NCBI GenBank assembly: GCA_029959085.1
Contig: JARWIR010000027.1
Span: forward strand, 7,564,001 to 7,628,000
DNA from: Nemophila menziesii
Taxonomy: Eukaryota; Streptophyta; Magnoliopsida; Boraginales; Hydrophyllaceae
Length of the DNA: 64,000 nt
Direction: 5' to 3'
Shown piece by piece: positions 60,814-64,000 of this stretch. Numbering within the stretch: position 1 is the first letter of the stretch; each line of letters starts with the position of its first letter. A program made the translations under genes and the position numbers. The notes under the pieces were generated by a model. It saw only the letters and a program-made list of their open reading frames with translations. It was not told where the DNA came from and searched no databases.

Positions 60814-60820
60814 TATAAAA
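60814..60820 (+). promoter_or_regulatory. TATA box of the H LTR
   Basis: TATAAAA in CAGCTATAAAATGGAG; transcription would start near 60845. Confidence 0.6.
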
Positions 60821-61477
60821 TGGAGCTCATTCAAGACACAACTCAAGCCTTCCATCTACCAATCTTAAGAGCAATTAATTCTATCATTCAAGGAGGTTTC
60901 AAAGGAGCATTCAAGTCATATTTATTGTGAAGCTAATTAGTTCTATCTACTCATTTAGGAGTTTAGTCACAAAGCTTTTATAAGCACCCCTAAACACTTT
61001 TTCCCTTTCCTCTTAGTTCTTGTAATAGATTAAGAGAGTAGTGTGAGCATAGGTTTATGCTTGGTTCCTTGTGTTGGTGATAACACAAGTGTATTTCCTT
61101 CAAAGGGTTTTTGAAGTGGTTGTAAGGGTTTGTATCTCACCCGGTTAAGAGTTACGAAGATTAGTTGAGAATCTTGCAAATCCTAAGGAGGCTTCCTTAG
61201 GTAGTGGATGTAGGGAAACCGAACCACTATACATCGTTGTGTATCGTATTCTATCTCTACACTCTTTATATTTCCGCACTCTATATGCTTGATAAAATGC
61301 CTACTTGAATAGTTTGATATTATTGTCTATTAGGATTATCTAGTTTTATACTATTTAGTTTGCTAATACAATAGGATTCAAATTAGCTTTTAATTTTATT
61401 TACTTGAAATAAAATTAGTAGATTAATTTCTATTGTCCTATTCAACCCCCCTTCTAGGACGCATATAGTATATCAAT

Positions 61478-61490
61478 TGGTATCAGAGCC
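61478..61490 (+). other. Primer binding site of element H
   Basis: TGGTATCAGAGCC, complementary to initiator tRNA-Met, two bases after the LTR. Confidence 0.9.
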
Positions 61491-61530
61491 TAGCTCTATT
61501 GTACTTAATCGTTTCTAGAGTTAATACGAT

Positions 61531-63321
61531 ATGGATTCTAATCAACCGGAAGGTTCATGTTCTACTAGACCTCCGCTTTTTGTAGGAAAAGACTATTTTG
61601 GATGGAAAAAGAAGATGGAGATTCATGTGAAAGGAATCGATTACTTTTTATGGATGGCTATCAAAAAGGGTCCTTATATTCCCTACGTTGCCGGAAGTAC
61701 AACGGAGGTAAAAGATGAAGATGATTACAATGATCAAGACATAGCTAAACTTACCAAAAACAACAAAGCTATGAACATCCTCATAAATGGATTAAGTGTC
61801 ACGGAATATGCTAGAGTGAGTGAATGCAATTCCGCTCATGAAATGTGGCAACTCTTGGAGCTATCATATCAAGGAACGGAAGATATTAAGGAAACCAAGA
61901 TTGGTCTCTTTATCACTAAGTATGAGCTTTTTCGTATGGAGCCCGATGAAGCCTTGAATGCTATGCATCAAAGATTTTCTAACATTGTTAACACTTTGAA
62001 GACTCTTGGTCAAGAGTATACCAACAAGGAACAATGTCGAAAAATCTTATTTGCTCTTCCAAGGAAATACAAGACAAAGATCAACTCTATAAGAGACACT
62101 AAAGATCTTTCAAAGATGACGGTTCATGAACTCATTTGCAACCTCATGACGGAAGAACTTGTGCTTGAAGAAGAAAAGATAAGAGATGATGAGGAGAAGA
62201 AAATTAAGAAATCTATTGCTTTCCATGCCATGAGTTCTAAGTTGAAAGAACGAAAAGAAAGGAAAGAAAGTGAAGAAGAAAACTCTCATGAAGAAGAAAC
62301 TAGTGAAGATGAAGGAGTGGCTATGCTAGCAAGAGACATGAAAAAATTCATGAGATATAAACGCTTTGCCAAGAAAGGAAGCTCTTCCACACCCTACAAG
62401 AAGAATGATAGAGCTATCAAACAAGATGAACCCACTTGCTATCATTGCAAGAAGGTTGGTCACATCAAAACCTATTGTCCTCTTCTTCAAAAGGAGAAAC
62501 CGAAAAGAGCTATGCATGCCAATATCACTTGGGATACTCAAAATTCGGATGAAGAAGAAAGTGATAATGAAAATGTCAATCTTGTTGCTTTTATGGGAAA
62601 AGTTGAGAATGATGAAGATACTTCTTCGGATGATGATACCGGTACTACTCACTTTGCCTTTATGGCAAATCATGATGAGGTAACTCCTAAATCCAAACTC
62701 TCTTTAACTAATGATGATGCTAGTGAACAAGATATTCATGAGGCATTTGATTCTCTTTATAATGATTTTTTAAATTCTATTGAAACAAACAAAGTTTTAA
62801 CAAAAGATTTAGAATTTGAGAAAAATAGAACTAAAGAGGTTTTGAAAGCTTTGGAAGATTGTCAAAATCTTTGTGATGAATGTATAGATGATAATGAGAA
62901 ACTTCATCTTATTGAGAAAAATCTTTTGGAAGAAAAAGCCTTGTTAGAGAAAAAGATTGTTGATCAAAATGCCATTATTTTAAAATTTACTAGTGGGCAA
63001 GAAAACTTGGATTTGATTTTAGGTTCTCAAAGAATGGCTTGTGAAAAAAGTGGTGTTGGATATGATCCATTCACTCACCAAAAACCTTTGAAAAATGTCT
63101 TTGTAAAATCAAAAATTTCAAATGAAATTCCATCCTCTTCAAAATCTTCTATCACTTGCACCTATTGTGAAAAACTTGGTCATGATGCATCTCATTGTTA
63201 CTATCGTAAATTATTAGATTTGGGATCTCTTGTACCAATTTGGAAAAGACCTAAATGGGTCTTAAAAAGAAAATCCACTAACCCTCATGGACCCAATCCA
63301 AATTGGGTACCTAAAGCTTAA
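61531..63321 (+). CDS. Gag of element H
   Basis: Intact 596-residue frame. N-terminus PPLFVGKDYFGWKKKMEIHV (about 13-33, DUF4219-like) and the copia gag domain (UBN2 type, about 60-215) with AHEMWQLLELSYQGTEDIKE and KILFALPRKY. A lysine/glutamate-rich stretch follows; CCHC knuckle 1 is at C303-x2-C306-x4-H311-x4-C316 (CYHCKKVGHIKTYC); a long acidic and coiled-coil segment spans about 390-500; CCHC knuckle 2 is at C543-x2-C546-x4-H551-x4-C556. Ends NPNWVPKA. Forms the particle and packages the RNA. The only full-length retrotransposon gag in the window, which suggests a recent insertion. Starts at the first ATG after the primer site. Confidence 0.92.
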   Translation: MDSNQPEGSCSTRPPLFVGKDYFGWKKKMEIHVKGIDYFLWMAIKKGPYIPYVAGSTTEVKDEDDYNDQDIAKLTKNNKAMNILINGLSVTEYARVSECNSAHEMWQLLELSYQGTEDIKETKIGLFITKYELFRMEPDEALNAMHQRFSNIVNTLKTLGQEYTNKEQCRKILFALPRKYKTKINSIRDTKDLSKMTVHELICNLMTEELVLEEEKIRDDEEKKIKKSIAFHAMSSKLKERKERKESEEENSHEEETSEDEGVAMLARDMKKFMRYKRFAKKGSSSTPYKKNDRAIKQDEPTCYHCKKVGHIKTYCPLLQKEKPKRAMHANITWDTQNSDEEESDNENVNLVAFMGKVENDEDTSSDDDTGTTHFAFMANHDEVTPKSKLSLTNDDASEQDIHEAFDSLYNDFLNSIETNKVLTKDLEFEKNRTKEVLKALEDCQNLCDECIDDNEKLHLIEKNLLEEKALLEKKIVDQNAIILKFTSGQENLDLILGSQRMACEKSGVGYDPFTHQKPLKNVFVKSKISNEIPSSSKSSITCTYCEKLGHDASHCYYRKLLDLGSLVPIWKRPKWVLKRKSTNPHGPNPNWVPKA

Positions 63322-63339
63322 ATTACTTTTTGTTTGTAG

Positions 63340-64000
63340 GGGTTGAGCATCAAGAAGCAAAATATATGGCTACTTGATAGTGGATGCTCAAGACACATGA
63401 CCGGAAATCCATCATTATTCACAAATTTATATAAAACTAAAGGTGATAAAGTTACGTTTGCCGACAACACTAAGAAACGCGTTTTGGGTAAAGGTAACAT
63501 TGGTAATATGGACTCTTTACTTATCTCTAATGTGTTACTTGTTGAGGGTCTCTCTTTTAACTTGCTTAGTATTAGTCAACTTTGTGATGTTGGTTTTAGT
63601 GTTAAATTTGAAGCATCTAGATGTGTTGTTTTCAAAAATGATGAGTTAGATACTATGTTTATTGCAAAAAGATCGGATAATGTTTTTGTTGTTGATCTTG
63701 AGAGTCTTATGTGCAAAAATATTAAATGCTTATCCGTGGTTAATGATAGTTGGCTTTGGCATAGACGTTTAGGACATGCTAGCATGGATTTAATTTCAAA
63801 ATTATCTAGAAAAAATCTTGTTGTTGGTTTGCCTATTTACAAATTTGATAAAGATAAATTATGTGATGCATGTCAACTTGGTAAACAACATCGTTCATCT
63901 TTTAAATCCATTAATAAGGTCATCACCGTTAGGCCACTTCAATTATTGCATATGGACCTTTTTGGTCCCGTTGATGTCACTAGTTTAGGAGGGTCTAGGT
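63340..64000 (+). CDS. Pol of element H, N-terminal part (open at window end)
   Basis: Same frame as gag, separated by TAA (63319) and TAG (63337). Open for 220 codons without a stop. Aspartic protease with WLLDSGCSRHMTG (about 63367); GAG-pre-integrase region with WLWHRRLGHASMDLISKL (about 63751-63804) and the integrase zinc-finger end CDACQLGKQHRSSF (about 63862-63903); start of the integrase core LLHMDLFGPVDV (about 63943). No start codon is evident near 63340, so it is probably translated by read-through or after splicing. Confidence 0.88.

Larger units (their letters stand above)
60313..61475 (+). repeat. 5' LTR of element H
   Basis: TGTTAGCC..TATATCA, about 1163 bp. The right end is fixed by the primer site; the left end by the loss of similarity to the host UTR. 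Confidence 0.7.
60313..64000 (+). mobile_element. Element H: Sirevirus-like Ty1/copia element, 5' part
   Basis: LTR, tRNA-Met primer site, intact gag with two CCHC knuckles, open pol running off the window. Long gag, two knuckles, a stop between gag and pol in the same frame and palindromes in the LTR all fit the Sirevirus (SIRE/Maximus) lineage. The 3' LTR is outside the window. Confidence 0.8.

Overview
The window is plant nuclear DNA, most likely from a eudicot. One ordinary gene is cut by the left edge: the last five exons of a prostaglandin E synthase 2-like (GST-fold) gene, with clean GT..AG introns. Almost everything else is nested LTR retrotransposons, MITEs and one Pack-MULE. I see no bacterial features, CRISPR arrays, rRNA or tRNA genes. 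I cannot name the species.

Layout: (1) 427-1352, 3' end of the PGES2-like gene. (2) 1813-7484, a decayed Ty1/copia element with a 5'-truncated LTR. (3) 8085-18100 (+), element A, a complete Athila-like Ty3/gypsy element (1.5 kb LTRs, tRNA-Asp-type primer site, 5-bp duplication CACAC), carrying a Stowaway MITE. (4) 18236-34189, minus-strand internal region B between two single LTRs; the right LTR is split by element C (25416-33949, minus, 5-bp duplication ATATA). (5) 34190-44689, minus-strand internal region D, interrupted by a solo LTR (36721-39912, duplication AACAC), which itself holds a Pack-MULE and a MITE, and by a second solo LTR (41315-42870). (6) 44690-57410, plus-strand element G, interrupted by minus element F (duplication CTACT) and then rearranged by an inversion of 52531-55496 that cut both F and G. 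(7) 57411-60312, a duplicated piece of D, a mosaic of three LTR fragments, and a 3' UTR scrap. (8) 60313-64000, the 5' part of a young-looking Sirevirus-like Ty1/copia element H with an intact gag and open pol, running off the window.

The central subject is the Athila-like family (A, B, C, D, F, G). Where readable, its copies share a reduced gene plan: gag, then a retropepsin fused in frame directly to the GPF-containing tail of an integrase, with no reverse transcriptase, RNase H or integrase core. This is followed by a CG-rich array of short palindromes, an internal TATA box and an extra 3' ORF of the putative plant transposon protein type. No gypsy reverse transcriptase occurs in the window, so these elements would have to be mobilised in trans. 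They also carry repeated polypurine-tract-like motifs on both sides of ORF3 and a conserved hairpin after it. The same class of palindrome array recurs upstream of the TATA box in the LTR of the unrelated copia element H.

Order of events supported by nesting: D and B are older; the solo LTRs, G and F came later; then the inversion. A, C and H show duplications or open frames consistent with later arrival. Breaks in the coding regions are described but no gene is restored here.
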